64,000 nt of DNA from Deinococcus ficus (GTDB lineage: Bacteria; Deinococcota; Deinococci; Deinococcales; Deinococcaceae), in the NCBI RefSeq assembly GCF_003444775.1, contig NZ_CP021081.1:484001-548000 (forward strand). The letters are read 5' to 3'. This document shows, one piece after another, positions 21,215 through 33,122 of the stretch (the stretch's first letter is position 1; every line of letters begins with the position of its first letter). The notes under the pieces are model-generated. The model did not search any database and was not told the DNA's origin. It was given only the letters and a program-made list of their open reading frames with translations. The position numbers and the translations under genes were made by a program.

Positions 21215-21218
21215 GCGG

Positions 21219-21746
21219 TCAGGGTAGCGTCCCGGCGTCAGGCAGGCGTGCCCGCAGGGTGCCTATGAGTTCGGCGGGCGTGGCGTGGGCGGTGTCCAGG
21301 CGCAGGACGGGTGCGGTCCACGGTTCGTAGTGGTGTGCGGCGGCCTGCACGTCGGCCCAGGTGGGCGGGGCCCAGCGGCCCGCGTGGGTGTCGGGGGCGG
21401 TGTGGCGGGTTTCGACGCGGCGGCGGTGTTCGGCCGGGTCGGTGCAGGTGACTTCCACGTTCACGAGGGTCGCGCCGGCCCGGGCGGCCACGTCGGCCCA
21501 GGCTTCACGGGTGGCGGTGACTGGGTTGACGAGGTCCACGATGACGGGGAGGCCCGCGCTGAGCTGGTCGGCGGCGACGGCGTACAGGGCGGCGTAGCCT
21601 TCCACGGTCACGCGGTCCAGGCCGGCGTTCAGCAGGGCGGCTTCCACGCTGTCCACGCGCAGGTGGGCGGCGCGCAGGTCCCGGGCGAGGGCGCGGGCCA
21701 GGGTGCTTTTGCCGGTGCCGGGCAGGCCGGAGAGGACGATCAGCAT
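21219..21746 (-). CDS. P-loop nucleoside/adenylylsulfate kinase-like ATPase
   Basis: 175 residues. Walker A GLPGTGKSTLARALA at the N-terminus and a lid-type arginine-rich region (CTDPAEHRRRVETRH) place it with AAA_33/zeta-toxin-like small-molecule kinases. Phosphate acceptor unknown. TAGCCT (21753-21758 complement) lies 6 nt before the ATG, so this gene carries the leaderless promoter of the operon with pqqD-like and HPr-kinase-like genes. It may be a housekeeping kinase that happens to lead the operon, or part of the modification system. Confidence 0.7.
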   Translation of the reverse strand: MLIVLSGLPGTGKSTLARALARDLRAAHLRVDSVEAALLNAGLDRVTVEGYAALYAVAADQLSAGLPVIVDLVNPVTATREAWADVAARAGATLVNVEVTCTDPAEHRRRVETRHTAPDTHAGRWAPPTWADVQAAAHHYEPWTAPVLRLDTAHATPAELIGTLRARLPDAGTLP

Positions 21747-21903
21747 GCGTGCAGGCTACGGCGCCGGGCGGGGTAGGTGACCGTCTAGACCTCTGGGCGG
21801 AACGGCTGAACAAGGACCCCTGTATAGGTATGCATGGGCGGGTACGGTGGGACTCATCGCCCGCAGCAGACGGGCGGGGTGCGTGTCGTCTGGGGGTGCA
21901 GGG

Positions 21904-24900
21904 ATGAAGCATGATCACAAGCGGGCCGCCCCGAACGACGGGCCGCCCATCACCGCGAACACCATGAACACCGAGCTGGCGCAGGCCGCGGCCGCCGGGC
22001 TGTACTCCGGCGCGGAGCATGACGCCTGCGGCGTGGGCATGGTCGCCCACATCCGGGGCGTGAAGTCGCACGGGATCGTCGCGCAGGGCCTGAAGATCCT
22101 GGAGAATCTGGACCACCGGGGCGCGGTGGGCGCCGATCCGCTGATGGGCGACGGGGCCGGCATCCTTATTCAGATTCCGCACGAGTTCTATGCAGCGCAG
22201 ATGCGCGCTCAGGGCGTGGAACTGCCACCCCCCGGGGATTACGGCGTGGGCATGATCTTCCTGCCGAAGGAGATCGCGTCCCGCCGCGCGTGCGAGCAGG
22301 AACTGGAACGCGCCACTCGCGCCGAAGGGCAGGTTGTGCTGGGCTGGCGAGACGTGCCGGTGAACCGTGACATGCCCATGAGCCCGGCCGTGCGCGAGAA
22401 GGAGCCGGTGATCCGGCAGATCTTCATCGGGGCCGGGCCGGACACGCTGGTGCCGGACGCGCTGGAACGCAAGCTGTACGTGATCCGCCGCCGCGCCAGC
22501 AACGCGATTCTCGCGCTGAACTTCACGCACGGTGCCGAGTACTACGTGCCCAGCATGTCGTGCCGCACGGTGATCTACAAGGGCCTGCTGCTGGCCACGC
22601 AGGTCGGCGAGTATTACCTGGACCTGCAGGACGACCGGGTGGTGTCGGCGCTGGCGCTGGTGCACCAGCGCTTCTCCACGAACACCTTCCCGGAGTGGCG
22701 CCTGGCGCACCCGTACCGGATGGTGGCCCACAACGGCGAGATCAACACCGTGAAGGGCAACTTCAACTGGATGCGCGCCCGCGAGGGCGTGATGCACTCG
22801 CCGGTGCTGGGCGACGACCTGAAAAAGCTCTACCCCATCTCCTTCGAGGGCGAGAGCGACACCGCCACCTTCGACAACGCGCTGGAACTGCTGACGCTGG
22901 CCGGGTACCCGATGGCGCAGGCGGCCATGATGATGATCCCGGAAGCCTGGGAGGGCAACACCCTGCTGGACGACCGGCGCCGGGCGTTCTACGAATACCA
23001 CGCCAGCATGATGGAGCCCTGGGACGGCCCGGCCGCGATGGTGTTCACGGACGGCCGGCAGATCGCCGCGACCCTGGACCGCAACGGCCTGCGTCCCGCG
23101 CGGTACGTGCTCACCCGGGACGACCTGGTGGTGCTGGCGTCCGAGGTGGGCGTGCTGCCCGTGCCGGAGTCGCGCATCGTGAAGAAGTGGCGGCTACAGC
23201 CCGGAAAGATGTTCCTGATTGACCTGGAGCAGGGCCGGATCATCGAGGACGACGAGCTGAAGATGCAGTTCGCGTCCGCCAAGCCCTACCGGCAGTGGGT
23301 GGAGAACACGAAGTTCCGCCTGGACGACAGCGACGAGACCGGCACGGTCGGCGAGTTCGACGAGCCGCTGCTGAGGCGCCAGCAGGCTTTCGGGTACACG
23401 CAGGAAGACCTGAAGTTCCTGATGGGCCCCATGGCCAAGACCGGCGAGGAAGGCATCGGCAGCATGGGCAACGACAGCCCCCTGGCGGTGCTGTCCGAGC
23501 GCACGAAGCCGCTGTTCCATTACTTCCGGCAGCTGTTCGCGCAGGTCACCAACCCGCCCATCGACCCCATCCGCGAGTCGGTGGTGATGAGCCTGGTGTC
23601 GTACGTGGGCCCGCGTCCGAACCTGCTGGACGTGAACGCCGTGAACCCCCAGATGCGCCTGGAGGTCGAGCAGCCCATCCTGGACTTCGACGACATGGCC
23701 CGCGTGCGCGCCATCAGCGAGCACACCCGCGGCAAGTTCCGCGCCTTCGACCTGGACATCACGTACCCCGCCGAGTGGGGCGCGCGCGGCATCGAGGCGA
23801 AACTGGCGACCGTGAACGCCTGGGCGGTGGACGCCATCGAGAACGGGCACAACATCATCGTGATCAGCGACCGCCGCGTGAACGCGGAGCGGGTCGCGAT
23901 TCCCAGCCTGCTGGCCCTGAGCAGCATCCACCACCACCTCGTGAAGAAGGGCCTGCGCATGCGCGCTGGCCTGATCGTGGAAACCGGCGACGCCCGCGAG
24001 GTGCATCACTTCGCGGCGCTGGCCGGGTACGGCGCCGAGGCCATTCACCCGTACCTCGCGCTGGAAACGCTGGTCAGCCTGCACCGCCCGGTGCCGGGCC
24101 TGCCGGAACTCGCGGAGGTCACGCCGGAGAAGGCGGTCGCGAACTACATCAAGGCGGTCGGCAAGGGCCTGAGCAAGATCATGTCCAAGATGGGCGTGAG
24201 CACGTACATGAGTTACTGCGGCGCGCAGCTGTTCGAGGCGGTGGGTCTGCAATCCGAATTCGTGAACAAGTACTTCTACGGCACGTCCAGCCAGGTGGGC
24301 GGCATCGGCGTGTTCGAGGTGGCCGAAGAGGCCCTGCGCATGCACGCCGCCGCCTTCCGTGACCCTGACCAGGTGCCAGGCAACCCGGCGCGGGGCGACC
24401 TGGACGCCGGCGGCGAGTACGCCTGGCGGGCCGGCGGCGAGGAGCACCTGTGGACGCCGGACGCCATCGCGAAACTGCAGCACAGTGCGCGCAGCGGTTC
24501 GTACGCCACGTACGAGGAGTACGCCCGGATCATCAACGACCAGAGCCGGCGGCACATGACCCTGCGCGGGCTGTTCACCCTGAACACCGCCGGGCTCACG
24601 CCCGTGCCGCTGGACGAGGTGGAGAGCGCCGCGGAGATCGTGAAGCGCTTTGCGACCGGCGCCATGAGCCTGGGCAGCATCTCCACCGAGGCGCACACGT
24701 CCCTGGCGATCGCCATGAACCGCATCGGCGGCAAATCCAACACCGGCGAGGGCGGCGAGGACCCCGCGCGGTACGAACGGGAACTGCGCGGCGAGGCCAT
24801 CGGGGCGGGGGAGAGTCTCACTTCGGTGCTCGGGCAGGGGCCGGACGGCACGCGGCGCGTGGAGGTGGACTTCCCGCTGGAACCCGGCGACAGCCTGCGC

Positions 24901-26700
24901 AGCCGGATCAAGCAGGTGGCGTCCGGCCGCTTCGGGGTGACCACCAATTACCTCGTCAGCGCCGACCAGATCCAGATCAAGATGGCGCAGGGCGCCAAGC
25001 CCGGGGAGGGCGGGCAGCTGCCCGGCGGGAAGGTCAGCGAGTACATCGGGTTCCTGCGGCACAGCGTGCCCGGCGTGGGCCTGATCTCCCCGCCGCCGCA
25101 CCACGACATCTACAGCATCGAGGACCTCGCGCAGCTGATCCACGACCTGAAGAACGTCAACCCGCGTGCGGACATCAGCGTGAAGCTCGTGTCGGAAGTC
25201 GGGGTGGGCACCATCGCGGCCGGCGTGGCGAAGGCCAAGGCCGACCACATCGTGATCGCCGGGCATGACGGCGGCACGGGTGCGAGCCCCTGGAGCAGCA
25301 TCAAGCACGCCGGCACGCCCTGGGAACTGGGCCTGGCGGAAACGCAGCAGACCCTGGTCCTGAACAGATTGCGTGACCGGGTGCGCGTGCAGACCGACGG
25401 GCAGCTCAAGACCGGCTGGGACGTCATGGTGGCCGCGCTGCTGGGCGCCGAGGAGTTCGGGTTCGCGACCGCGCCGCTGGTCACGCAGGGCTGCATCATG
25501 ATGCGCAAATGCCACCTGAACACCTGCCCGGTCGGGGTGGCGACCCAGGACCCCGCCCTGCGCGCGCGCTTCACGGGCCGGCCCGAGCACCTGATCAACT
25601 ACCTGTTCTTCGTCGCGGAGGAGGTGCGCGGGTACATGGCGCAGCTCGGCATCCGGCGCTTCGACAACCTGATCGGCCGCAGCGACCTGCTGGACACCCG
25701 CGCCGGCATCGAGCACTGGAAGGCGAGCGGGCTGGACTTCAGCCGCGTGTTCTACCGCCCGGACGCCGGGGACGCCGCGCCCCGCCAGATGGTCACGCAG
25801 GACCACGGCCTGGACCGCGCGCTGGACCTGAGCCTGATCGAGAAGTGCCGCCCCGCCATCGAACGCGGCGAGAAGGTGCACTTCCTGCAGGACGTCCGCA
25901 ACGTGAACCGCACCGTGGGCGCGATGCTGAGCGGCGAACTGATCCGCGCCCGCCCGCAGGGCCTCCCGGACGGCACCGTGCACATCCAGATGGAAGGCAA
26001 CGGCGGGCAGAGCTTCGGCGCGTTCCTCGCCCCGGGCCTCACGCTGTACCTGATCGGGGACGCCAACGACTACACTGGCAAGGGCCTCAGTGGCGGAAGA
26101 ATCGTGGTGCGCCCCACCATCGAATTCCGCGGCAAGGCTGAGGAGAACATCATCGTCGGGAACACCTGCCTGTACGGCGCCACCGCCGGCGAGGCGTACT
26201 TCCGCGGCGTGGCCGGCGAACGCTTCGCGGTGCGCCTGTCCGGCGCGAAAGCCGTGGTGGAAGGCACCGGCGACCACGGCTGCGAGTACATGACCGGCGG
26301 GACCGTGGTCGTCCTGGGCCGCACCGGAAGGAACTTCGCGGCCGGCATGAGCGGCGGCGTGGCCTTCGTGTACGACGAGGACGGCACCTTCGCGCAGCGC
26401 TGCAATCAGAGCATGGTCAGCCTGGAACGCGTGCTGCCCGACGACGAACAGATGCAGGCCGCCCACCCCCGCACCCTGCACTTCGGGCAGAGCGACGAGG
26501 CGCACCTGCGCGGCCTGATCGAGGAACACCACCGCTACACCGGCAGCGCCCGCGCCGCGTACCTGCTGGACCACTGGGACGCCGCCCTGAAGCACTTCGT
26601 GAAGGTCATGCCCCACGAGTACCAGCGCGCCCTGCGCGGCCGCGCCCGCACGCCCGACGCCCCCGGCCAGCCGGCCGGTCAGGGCACCCTCACCCCCTGA
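21904..26700 (+). CDS. gltB: Glutamate synthase large subunit
   Basis: About 1598 residues. The class II glutaminase domain opens at [14 protein letters not shown]; its cysteine is the nucleophile and is normally exposed by removal of a propeptide. The central domain, the FMN-binding synthase domain ([10 protein letters not shown]), the 3Fe-4S site [15 protein letters not shown] and the C-terminal beta-helix ([11 protein letters not shown]) follow in order. It makes glutamate from 2-oxoglutarate and glutamine with GltD. Start uncertain: ATG 21904 (propeptide of 41 residues) or ATG 21964 (21 residues); neither has a strong Shine-Dalgarno. The frame is open to 21847. Confidence 0.95.
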   Translation: MKHDHKRAAPNDGPPITANTMNTELAQAAAAGLYSGAEHDACGVGMVAHIRGVKSHGIVAQGLKILENLDHRGAVGADPLMGDGAGILIQIPHEFYAAQMRAQGVELPPPGDYGVGMIFLPKEIASRRACEQELERATRAEGQVVLGWRDVPVNRDMPMSPAVREKEPVIRQIFIGAGPDTLVPDALERKLYVIRRRASNAILALNFTHGAEYYVPSMSCRTVIYKGLLLATQVGEYYLDLQDDRVVSALALVHQRFSTNTFPEWRLAHPYRMVAHNGEINTVKGNFNWMRAREGVMHSPVLGDDLKKLYPISFEGESDTATFDNALELLTLAGYPMAQAAMMMIPEAWEGNTLLDDRRRAFYEYHASMMEPWDGPAAMVFTDGRQIAATLDRNGLRPARYVLTRDDLVVLASEVGVLPVPESRIVKKWRLQPGKMFLIDLEQGRIIEDDELKMQFASAKPYRQWVENTKFRLDDSDETGTVGEFDEPLLRRQQAFGYTQEDLKFLMGPMAKTGEEGIGSMGNDSPLAVLSERTKPLFHYFRQLFAQVTNPPIDPIRESVVMSLVSYVGPRPNLLDVNAVNPQMRLEVEQPILDFDDMARVRAISEHTRGKFRAFDLDITYPAEWGARGIEAKLATVNAWAVDAIENGHNIIVISDRRVNAERVAIPSLLALSSIHHHLVKKGLRMRAGLIVETGDAREVHHFAALAGYGAEAIHPYLALETLVSLHRPVPGLPELAEVTPEKAVANYIKAVGKGLSKIMSKMGVSTYMSYCGAQLFEAVGLQSEFVNKYFYGTSSQVGGIGVFEVAEEALRMHAAAFRDPDQVPGNPARGDLDAGGEYAWRAGGEEHLWTPDAIAKLQHSARSGSYATYEEYARIINDQSRRHMTLRGLFTLNTAGLTPVPLDEVESAAEIVKRFATGAMSLGSISTEAHTSLAIAMNRIGGKSNTGEGGEDPARYERELRGEAIGAGESLTSVLGQGPDGTRRVEVDFPLEPGDSLRSRIKQVASGRFGVTTNYLVSADQIQIKMAQGAKPGEGGQLPGGKVSEYIGFLRHSVPGVGLISPPPHHDIYSIEDLAQLIHDLKNVNPRADISVKLVSEVGVGTIAAGVAKAKADHIVIAGHDGGTGASPWSSIKHAGTPWELGLAETQQTLVLNRLRDRVRVQTDGQLKTGWDVMVAALLGAEEFGFATAPLVTQGCIMMRKCHLNTCPVGVATQDPALRARFTGRPEHLINYLFFVAEEVRGYMAQLGIRRFDNLIGRSDLLDTRAGIEHWKASGLDFSRVFYRPDAGDAAPRQMVTQDHGLDRALDLSLIEKCRPAIERGEKVHFLQDVRNVNRTVGAMLSGELIRARPQGLPDGTVHIQMEGNGGQSFGAFLAPGLTLYLIGDANDYTGKGLSGGRIVVRPTIEFRGKAEENIIVGNTCLYGATAGEAYFRGVAGERFAVRLSGAKAVVEGTGDHGCEYMTGGTVVVLGRTGRNFAAGMSGGVAFVYDEDGTFAQRCNQSMVSLERVLPDDEQMQAAHPRTLHFGQSDEAHLRGLIEEHHRYTGSARAAYLLDHWDAALKHFVKVMPHEYQRALRGRARTPDAPGQPAGQGTLTP

Positions 26701-26719
26701 GTCACGCACGGAGAGAGCA

Positions 26720-28186
26720 ATGAGCAAGATCACCGGTTTCCTGGAGCAGCCGCGCGTGAAGGAGGCGTACGCCCCGCCCGCCGCCCGGTTGAAACACTAC
26801 CGCGAGTTCGTCACGCCGCTGGACGCCCCGCAGGCCCGCCGGCAGGCGACCCGCTGCATGGACTGCGGGATTCCGTTCTGCAACAACGGCTGCCCGGTGA
26901 ACAACATCATCCCGGACTTCAACAACCTCGTGTACCAGGACGACTGGCGCGCGGCGCTGGACGTGCTGCACCGCACGAACAACTTCCCGGAGTTCACGGG
27001 CCGCATCTGCCCCGCGCCGTGCGAGGCGGCCTGCGTGCTGAACATCGACGGTGACCCGGTGGGCATCAAGAGCATCGAGCTCGCCATCATCGAGCGCGGC
27101 TGGCAGGAAGGCTGGGTGGCGCCGCAGCCCCCGGCCGTGAAGACCGGGAAGCGCGTGGCCGTGGTGGGCAGCGGTCCGGCCGGTTTGAGCGCCGCGCAGC
27201 AGCTTGCCCGCGCCGGGCACGACGTCACGGTGTTCGAGAAGAACGACCGCGTGGGTGGCCTGCTGCGTTACGGCATCCCGGACTTCAAGCTGGAAAAGGC
27301 GCATATCGACCGCCGGGTGGCGCAGCTGGAGGCCGAGGGCGTCACCTTCCGCACGGGCGTGCTGGTGGGCGCCTGGGACGAGAAGAGCCGCGTCACGAAC
27401 CTCAGCCGCGAGACCGTGACGCCGGACGCCCTGCGCGCCGAGTTCGACGCGGTGCTGCTGGCCGGCGGCGCCGAGGTGCCGCGCGACCTGCCGGTGCCGG
27501 GCCGCGACCTGGACGGCGTGCACTTCGCCATGGAGTTCCTGCCGCAGCAGAACCGCGTGAACGCCGGCGACAAACTGAAAAAGCAGCTGCGGGCCGACGG
27601 GAAGCGCGTGATCGTGATCGGCGGCGGCGACACCGGCAGCGACTGCGTGGGCACCAGCAACCGGCACGGCGCCCTGAGCGTCACGCAGTTCGAGGTGATG
27701 CCCCAGCCGCCCGAAATGGAAAACCGTCCCCTGGTGTGGCCGTACTGGCCGCTGAAGCTGCGTACCAGCAGCAGCCACGAGGAGGGCGCCGTGCGCGAGT
27801 TCGCCATTGCCACGACCGCCTTCACCGGCAAGGGCGGCAAGGTCACCGGCCTGAAGACCGTGCGCATGGAACTGCGGGACGGCCGGTTGCAGGAAGTGCC
27901 CGGCAGCGAGGAAACCCATGAGGCCGACCTGGTGCTGCTGGCCATGGGCTTCACCAACCCCATGGGCCCGGTGCTGGACGCGTTCGGCGTGCAGAAGGAC
28001 GCGCGCGGCAACGCCCAGGCCAGCACCGACGAGGACGGCGGCTACGCCACCAGCGTGGACGGCGTGTTCACCGCCGGGGACATGCGCCGCGGGCAGAGCC
28101 TGGTCGTGTGGGCGATCCGCGAGGGCCGGCAGGCGGCGCGCAGCATTGACACTTTCCTGATGGGCCGCAGCAGCCTGCCGCGCTGA
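26720..28186 (+). CDS. gltD: Glutamate synthase small subunit (NADPH)
   Basis: 488 residues, beginning 19 nt after gltB behind GGAGAG. The N-terminal Fe-S cysteines are present ([18 protein letters not shown], then CPAPCEAAC). The FAD motif [13 protein letters not shown], the NADPH motif [10 protein letters not shown] and a final [17 protein letters not shown] follow. It passes electrons from NADPH to GltB. Operon with gltB is clear from spacing; a convergent gene follows 10 nt after the stop. Confidence 0.96.
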   Translation: MSKITGFLEQPRVKEAYAPPAARLKHYREFVTPLDAPQARRQATRCMDCGIPFCNNGCPVNNIIPDFNNLVYQDDWRAALDVLHRTNNFPEFTGRICPAPCEAACVLNIDGDPVGIKSIELAIIERGWQEGWVAPQPPAVKTGKRVAVVGSGPAGLSAAQQLARAGHDVTVFEKNDRVGGLLRYGIPDFKLEKAHIDRRVAQLEAEGVTFRTGVLVGAWDEKSRVTNLSRETVTPDALRAEFDAVLLAGGAEVPRDLPVPGRDLDGVHFAMEFLPQQNRVNAGDKLKKQLRADGKRVIVIGGGDTGSDCVGTSNRHGALSVTQFEVMPQPPEMENRPLVWPYWPLKLRTSSSHEEGAVREFAIATTAFTGKGGKVTGLKTVRMELRDGRLQEVPGSEETHEADLVLLAMGFTNPMGPVLDAFGVQKDARGNAQASTDEDGGYATSVDGVFTAGDMRRGQSLVVWAIREGRQAARSIDTFLMGRSSLPR

Positions 28187-28196
28187 GCGGCGGGCG

Positions 28197-28859
28197 TCAG
28201 TCCTCCTCGGCGGGCAGCTCCTCCCCGCGCATCAGCCGCTCGAACTGCTGCGTCAGCTTCTCCGGCGTGACCCGCGCGCCGCCCATCCGCTTCGGGCCGG
28301 CCGGGGTGTGCAGCAGCAGCGTGGGGTACCCGGGCACGGGCAGAGTCTTGCGGCGCTCGAAGCCCGCCTGCGCCTCGGCCAGCACGGCCGGGTCGGTGGC
28401 GTCCTGCGCGGCCTGCTCGGGGTCCAGGTGCAGGTCGCGGGCCACGCCGGCCAGCACCTCGGGCCGGGCGAGGTCCAGGCCGTCCACGTACCACGCCTTC
28501 TGCAGGGCGTGCGCGATGTCCAGCGGGCGCTCCGGCGCCTGCCGCCGGAGCGCCCAGAAGGCCACGGCGGACACCGTGGAGTCCAGCACCGTGCTGCCCT
28601 CCCGCACCGCCGCGCGGAAGTCGTCCCCGAACTGCGCGCCCGTCATCTCCGTGACCCGCTCGGCGCCTTCCAGCACGCGGTCCTTCTGCCCGACCGGCAC
28701 CACCCGTTCCCCCACCAGCATGCCGGCCGGCAGCACGTCCACGCTCAGGCGGTCCCTGTTCGCCTCGGCGAACTCACGCAGGGCGTCCCCGAAGGCCCAG
28801 CACCAGATGCAGTACGTGTCGGTGACGTAGGTCAGCTGCGCTTTGTCCGTGGCGGTCAT
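28197..28859 (-). CDS. DsbA-family thioredoxin-fold oxidoreductase (FrnE-like)
   Basis: 220 residues without a signal peptide, so cytoplasmic. The active-site CxxC is in [13 protein letters not shown] (Cys17/Cys20), with the cis-proline loop [10 protein letters not shown] near the C-terminus, and an inserted helical domain between. D. radiodurans encodes a related FrnE linked to oxidative stress tolerance. CAGACT lies 7 nt before the ATG at 28859, a near-consensus leaderless box. Confidence 0.8.
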   Translation of the reverse strand: MTATDKAQLTYVTDTYCIWCWAFGDALREFAEANRDRLSVDVLPAGMLVGERVVPVGQKDRVLEGAERVTEMTGAQFGDDFRAAVREGSTVLDSTVSAVAFWALRRQAPERPLDIAHALQKAWYVDGLDLARPEVLAGVARDLHLDPEQAAQDATDPAVLAEAQAGFERRKTLPVPGYPTLLLHTPAGPKRMGGARVTPEKLTQQFERLMRGEELPAEED

Positions 28860-28880
28860 GCCGGCCAGTCTGGCACGCCT

Positions 28881-29528
28881 TCAGTTGCTCACGGGCGCGC
28901 CGCCCGCGCGGTGCAGGGTGTTGTCCGCCCACAGGTACCGGGCGGCCAGGGTGCGGTACGGCCGCCACAGGTCCAGCACCTCGTACGGCTGCGCGTTCGG
29001 ATGCAGCCGGCTCAGCCCCTGCCGCAGGCCCAGGTCCCCGATGCTGAACACGTCCGGGCGGGCCAGCGCGAACATCAGGAACATCTCCCCCGTCCACCGC
29101 CCGATGCCCGGCAGCGGCAGCAGTTCCGTGATCACCTGCTCGTCCGGCAGCTCCGAGAGCCGCGCGAAATCGATCCGGCCGCTGTGGGCGGCCTCGGCGA
29201 TGGCCTTCACGGTCCGCACCTTCGCCCACGACAGGCCCAGGCCGCGCAGGTCCTCCCCCTCCGCGGAGAGCAGCGTGTCCGGCGTGACCTCGCCCAGGTG
29301 CGCCACCACGCGCGCGTGGATGCTGTCGGCGGCCTTCACGCTCAGCTGCTGTCCGGTCACGTTCCGCACCAGCGTCCCGAACGGGTCCGGCGTGGGCGTC
29401 AGGACCGCCAGGTCCCCCACCCGGGCGATCACCTCCCGCATCACCGGGTCGCGGCCCAGGTGCGCGGCGGCGTCCGCGTGGTGCCGCAGCGGCGGCAGAG
29501 GAGCAGGGGACGCGGCGGAATCGGGCAT
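28881..29528 (-). CDS. alkA: DNA-3-methyladenine glycosylase II (AlkA-type)
   Basis: 215 residues, HhH-GPD superfamily. VRNVTGQQLSVKAADSIHAR is the entry helix. The helix-hairpin-helix LLPLPGIGRWTGEMFLMF is followed by the catalytic aspartate in DVFSIGDLGLRQG. It is shorter than E. coli AlkA because the N-terminal domain is missing, as in the compact deinococcal enzymes. It excises alkylated purines to start base excision repair. TAAGCT 5 nt before the ATG indicates a leaderless start. Confidence 0.88.
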   Translation of the reverse strand: MPDSAASPAPLPPLRHHADAAAHLGRDPVMREVIARVGDLAVLTPTPDPFGTLVRNVTGQQLSVKAADSIHARVVAHLGEVTPDTLLSAEGEDLRGLGLSWAKVRTVKAIAEAAHSGRIDFARLSELPDEQVITELLPLPGIGRWTGEMFLMFALARPDVFSIGDLGLRQGLSRLHPNAQPYEVLDLWRPYRTLAARYLWADNTLHRAGGAPVSN

Positions 29529-29630
29529 GCCCCAGCTTACGCTGCCGGCCCTGGGGCGCGGCCCGCAGCGTCAAGGCCACCTAAACGGCGGCCCGGCCCG
29601 CCGTCCGGCCCGCTGGGGGAACATAGCCCC

Positions 29631-30110
29631 ATGCCCCGCCCCCTTCCTGCCCTGCTGCTGGCCGCCCTGCTGGGGGCCGCGTCCGCCCAGATCCGGGTGG
29701 GCAACGTGATCATCTCCCCGCCCGGCCAGACCCCACCCCCCCGCACCGGCGGCGCGCCGAGCGCCGCGCCCAGCCCGGGAGTGCCGGCCGGCATGCAGGA
29801 GGTGCGCGGCACCCTGACCGGCCCGGCCGCCGCGCGCCTGCCCGCCGGGGCGCAGACCACCGTCACCGTGCAGGACGCCGCGCCCGGCCGCGCCGCGCCG
29901 CTCGTGAACGTGAACTTCCGGATGAGCCGGCTGCCGAACACGTACATGGTGTACTTCAGCCCCGGCCGCCTGGGCGCCGGGAAACGCTACGTGGTCACCG
30001 CGATCGTCCGTGACGCCCAGGGCCGCACCCTGTACCGCGGCGTGGCCGACCTGGGCCCCCGCACCGGCAAGCCGCTGACCGTGAACCTGCGGCTGCAGCC
30101 CGCCCGCTGA
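29631..30110 (+). CDS. Secreted YbaY-like beta-domain protein
   Basis: 159 residues. A signal peptide ([16 protein letters not shown], cleavage after ASA) is followed by a proline-rich spacer. One beta domain follows ([20 protein letters not shown], then [20 protein letters not shown]) that resembles YbaY/type III secretion pilotin-like domains. No catalytic motif. Exported and probably periplasmic. Divergent from alkA; a CATAGC box sits just before the ATG. Confidence 0.6.
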   Translation: MPRPLPALLLAALLGAASAQIRVGNVIISPPGQTPPPRTGGAPSAAPSPGVPAGMQEVRGTLTGPAAARLPAGAQTTVTVQDAAPGRAAPLVNVNFRMSRLPNTYMVYFSPGRLGAGKRYVVTAIVRDAQGRTLYRGVADLGPRTGKPLTVNLRLQPAR

Positions 30111-30123
30111 CCCACGCCGGCCG

Positions 30124-30531
<408 letters not shown>

Positions 30532-30572
30532 GCCCACAGCCTAGACTGCCGGCGCGGGCCGGCGGTACCGGG

Positions 30573-31382
30573 TCACAGCCAGGGTTTCTTGCCGATCAGG
30601 TACTCACGCTGGAATTCCGCGTCGGATTTCGTCAGCAGGATGAGTCCCTCGACCAGCCCGAACACGCCCAGCGCCGAACTGACCAGCATCGCCAGCGGAA
30701 TGGTCAGGGCCAGCCCCACGATGAACAGCAGCGTGCCCAGCACCAGCGCCACCACCCACGTGCCGATGTGCAGGCCCAGCAGCGTCAGGCCGGGCGTGGT
30801 CATGCCCAGGTAGAACTTGTGCACGCCGAACGCGCCCAGGAAGATCGCCAGCAGGCCCGCCACCAGCCGCTTCTGCCCCACGTCCCCCAGGGCCACCGGC
30901 GCGTCCGGGTGGCCGTAGCGGTCCAGCGGCTGCGTCGTCAGTGGCGGGGTGGGCACGGCCTCGCCCCAGGCGTCCGTGCGCGGCGCCCAGGGGTCCGGCA
31001 CGTCCGCCACCGGCTGCGGCACATGCCCCTGCGGCGCGGAGGCCCGCTGAGGGGTGGGCACGGCCGGGTTCTTCACGTGTCCGCCGGTCGCGCGCGCCAC
31101 CCAGTCGTCCGGGTCGAAGCGGGAGCCCTGCGGAATCGGCAGGTCGTCCGGCAGGCGCAGCTCATCGGCCGGGTCCGGCGTGAGGGGCGCCGCGGTGGGG
31201 GCGGGCGCGGGCGGCGTGAGGTCCGGCGTGACCGGCGGCCGGGTGGGCGCCGGGGTCGGCGTTCCGGCGCGGGAGGCGTTCAGGACGTCGTCCACCCAGG
31301 CGGGCGCGTTGCCACTCGGGGTCCGCTCGTTCCCGGACGGGCCGCCGGCCCCCCCGGACTCGGGTGCATCAGACTTGGTCAT
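30573..31382 (-). CDS. TM2-domain membrane protein with proline-rich N-terminus
   Basis: 269 residues. Residues 1-170 are low-complexity and Pro/Ala-rich ([20 protein letters not shown]). The C-terminal TM2 domain shows [20 protein letters not shown], a second hydrophobic pair and an [15 protein letters not shown] tail. The DRF-like linker of TM2 proteins is reduced. Start placed at 31382 (MTKSDAP), the first Met with sensible composition. Function of TM2 proteins is unknown. Confidence 0.75.
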   Translation of the reverse strand: MTKSDAPESGGAGGPSGNERTPSGNAPAWVDDVLNASRAGTPTPAPTRPPVTPDLTPPAPAPTAAPLTPDPADELRLPDDLPIPQGSRFDPDDWVARATGGHVKNPAVPTPQRASAPQGHVPQPVADVPDPWAPRTDAWGEAVPTPPLTTQPLDRYGHPDAPVALGDVGQKRLVAGLLAIFLGAFGVHKFYLGMTTPGLTLLGLHIGTWVVALVLGTLLFIVGLALTIPLAMLVSSALGVFGLVEGLILLTKSDAEFQREYLIGKKPWL

Positions 31383-31427
31383 GCCCCATTGAACCACTCC
31401 GGCATGCGCCGGGGCGTCCACCTAAAG

Positions 31428-32243
31428 TCAGGGCCCGCCCGGTGCCCGGCCGCGCGCGAGCAGCACCGGCACGGGCACCGTGACCGGCCCGGCCCGGAAC
31501 AGCGGCGCGAGGTCGTGCAGGTGCGCGTCCCGCAGCCGCGTGACCGTCCCGGCGTCCAGGGTCCGCAGCGGGTCGCCCTCCAGGCCCGCCTCGATGTCCG
31601 CCCAGCGGGCCTCCGCCGACGGCACCACGTACGGCAGGGGAGCCACCCCCGCCTCCACGGCCACGAACCCGGCCGCGCGCAGCAGTTCCAGGGCCGAGGC
31701 CACGTCCGGCACGCGGCCCAGCGGGGGAGAGGCCGGCGTCAGGCCCTCCCCGGCCAGCCGCTGGCGCCACAGGCCCGGGAAGTCGCCCAGCAGGCCCCGC
31801 CCGAAGGTCGTGAACGCCACCTGCCCGCCCGGGCGCAGCACCCGCCGCCACTCGCGCAGCGCCTCTTCCATGTCCGGCATGAAGAACAGCCCGGCGCCGC
31901 AGGTCACCACCTCAAAGGTGGCGTCCGGAAAGGGCAGGGCGCCGGCGTCCGCCACCTGAAACTCTGCCCGGCCGGCCGCGCGGGCCTGCGCCACGCGGAC
32001 CATCTCCGGCGAGAAATCGGTGCCCACCACGCGTCCCGCCTGCCCCCGCGCCGCCACGCCCAGCGCGACCTCGCCGGTGCCGCAGGCCACGTCCAGCACC
32101 GCGCCGCCGGCCGGGACCTCCACCTGCGCCGCCAGGTGCCGGGCCGCCAGCGTCAGGAAGCCCAGCCGGTCGTAGCTGGCCGCCACCCGCCCGAACAGCG
32201 CCCGGTTGCGCTCTGCGTGCCCTGCCCCGCCCGTGTCCGTCAT
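31428..32243 (-). CDS. Class I SAM-dependent methyltransferase
   Basis: 271 residues. RVAASYDRLGFLTLAARHLA precedes the SAM motif VLDVACGTGEVALGV, then GTDFSPEM, ADAGALPFPDATFEVVTCG and VLRPGGQVAFTTFG. The layout is UbiE-like, but menG lies elsewhere (15408), so the substrate is probably another small molecule. TACGCT (32250-32255 complement), 6 nt before the ATG, sets the start at 32243. Confidence 0.8.
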   Translation of the reverse strand: MTDTGGAGHAERNRALFGRVAASYDRLGFLTLAARHLAAQVEVPAGGAVLDVACGTGEVALGVAARGQAGRVVGTDFSPEMVRVAQARAAGRAEFQVADAGALPFPDATFEVVTCGAGLFFMPDMEEALREWRRVLRPGGQVAFTTFGRGLLGDFPGLWRQRLAGEGLTPASPPLGRVPDVASALELLRAAGFVAVEAGVAPLPYVVPSAEARWADIEAGLEGDPLRTLDAGTVTRLRDAHLHDLAPLFRAGPVTVPVPVLLARGRAPGGP

Positions 32244-32272
32244 GCCCTCAGCGTACCCGTGCACAAGGAACC

Positions 32273-32295
32273 GCCCCGGCCGAGGAGGCCGGGGC
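32273..32295 (-). terminator. Hairpin after the glycine-rich protein gene
   Basis: GCCCCGGCC-GAGGA-GGCCGGGGC is a perfect 9-bp stem between the minus-strand gene ending at 32325 and the leaderless promoter of the methyltransferase. On the minus strand it is followed by GGTTCCTT. Confidence 0.6.
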
Positions 32296-32324
32296 TGGAA
32301 CAGGGGGGGCCTGCTCAGGTCCGC

Positions 32325-33122
32325 TCAGACCTTGCGGTCGGCGTCCATCAGGTCGCGGTCGGCCTGGTCGTTGTTCATGTTGGCCTTGGCGCGGTCCTCG
32401 GCGGCCAGGGCGTCATGCTTGGGGTTGCCGGTGACGGCGCCGGCGACCTCGTGGCCCATGGCGCGCAGGTGGTCGGCGCCCTCTTCCAGCTTGTTGCCCG
32501 CGGCGCTCGCCACGTCGCCCGCCGCGCTGCCCACGCGGGTCGCGCCGCCAGCCACCGCAGCCCCCGCGCCGGCCACGCCCGCGCCGCTCACGTAGGAGCC
32601 GTTGTGGCGGCGCACGGCGGCGTCCAGCACGTCGGACGGCACGTGCTCGTCCACGGCCACGGCGCGCCCGCCGCCGCTCACGCTGGTGTGCATGTGGTCG
32701 TAGTCGGCGTCGTCCACGGCGTACCCGTCGGCAGCGGTGCGGCCGTCGGCGTTCTCGTCAATGCCCATGGCGCCGCCGGTGGCGCCCACCGCCGCGCCCA
32801 CGCCGGAACCCAGCGCGGTCATGCCCAGAATCACCGGGAGAGCCAGGCCGCCGCTGGCGACCACGGCGCCCGCACCCAGGATGCCGGCGGCCGCGCCGAC
32901 CAGCGCGCCCACGCCGGTGCCCTTCACGGCGCCGGCCCCGGCGTCCTCCGCCCCGGCGCCCGCGTCGCCGGCGTAGGTGTCGTTGCTGTAGGTGTCGGTG
33001 GTCATGCCGCTGCGGCGGGTCACGTTCGTGGTGCCCACCTCGGGCCGCACGACGCCCTGGCTCTGCAGGTCGGCGATGAAGGCGTCGGCGTCGGCCACGG
33101 TCGGGAAGACAATATGTTTCAT
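32325..33122 (-). CDS. Glycine-zipper protein with stress-protein (17M-like) N-terminus
   Basis: 265 residues from the ATG at 33122 ([20 protein letters not shown]); an ATG three codons earlier is an alternative. The N-terminal 35 residues resemble the nucleotide-binding-like start of general stress protein 17M/YflT. Two long Gly/Ala-rich hydrophobic stretches follow ([20 protein letters not shown] and [17 protein letters not shown]), typical of glycine-zipper membrane-active proteins. The C-terminus is charged and hydrophilic ([20 protein letters not shown]). Location and role unknown; stress response is inferred only. Confidence 0.6.
   Translation of the reverse strand: MKHIVFPTVADADAFIADLQSQGVVRPEVGTTNVTRRSGMTTDTYSNDTYAGDAGAGAEDAGAGAVKGTGVGALVGAAAGILGAGAVVASGGLALPVILGMTALGSGVGAAVGATGGAMGIDENADGRTAADGYAVDDADYDHMHTSVSGGGRAVAVDEHVPSDVLDAAVRRHNGSYVSGAGVAGAGAAVAGGATRVGSAAGDVASAAGNKLEEGADHLRAMGHEVAGAVTGNPKHDALAAEDRAKANMNNDQADRDLMDADRKV

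Noticed and set aside
21847..21903. Extending gltB to the upstream start at 21847
   Set aside because: The extra residues have no counterpart in glutamate synthase propeptides and no ribosome-binding site precedes them; ATG 21904 or 21964 is more reasonable.
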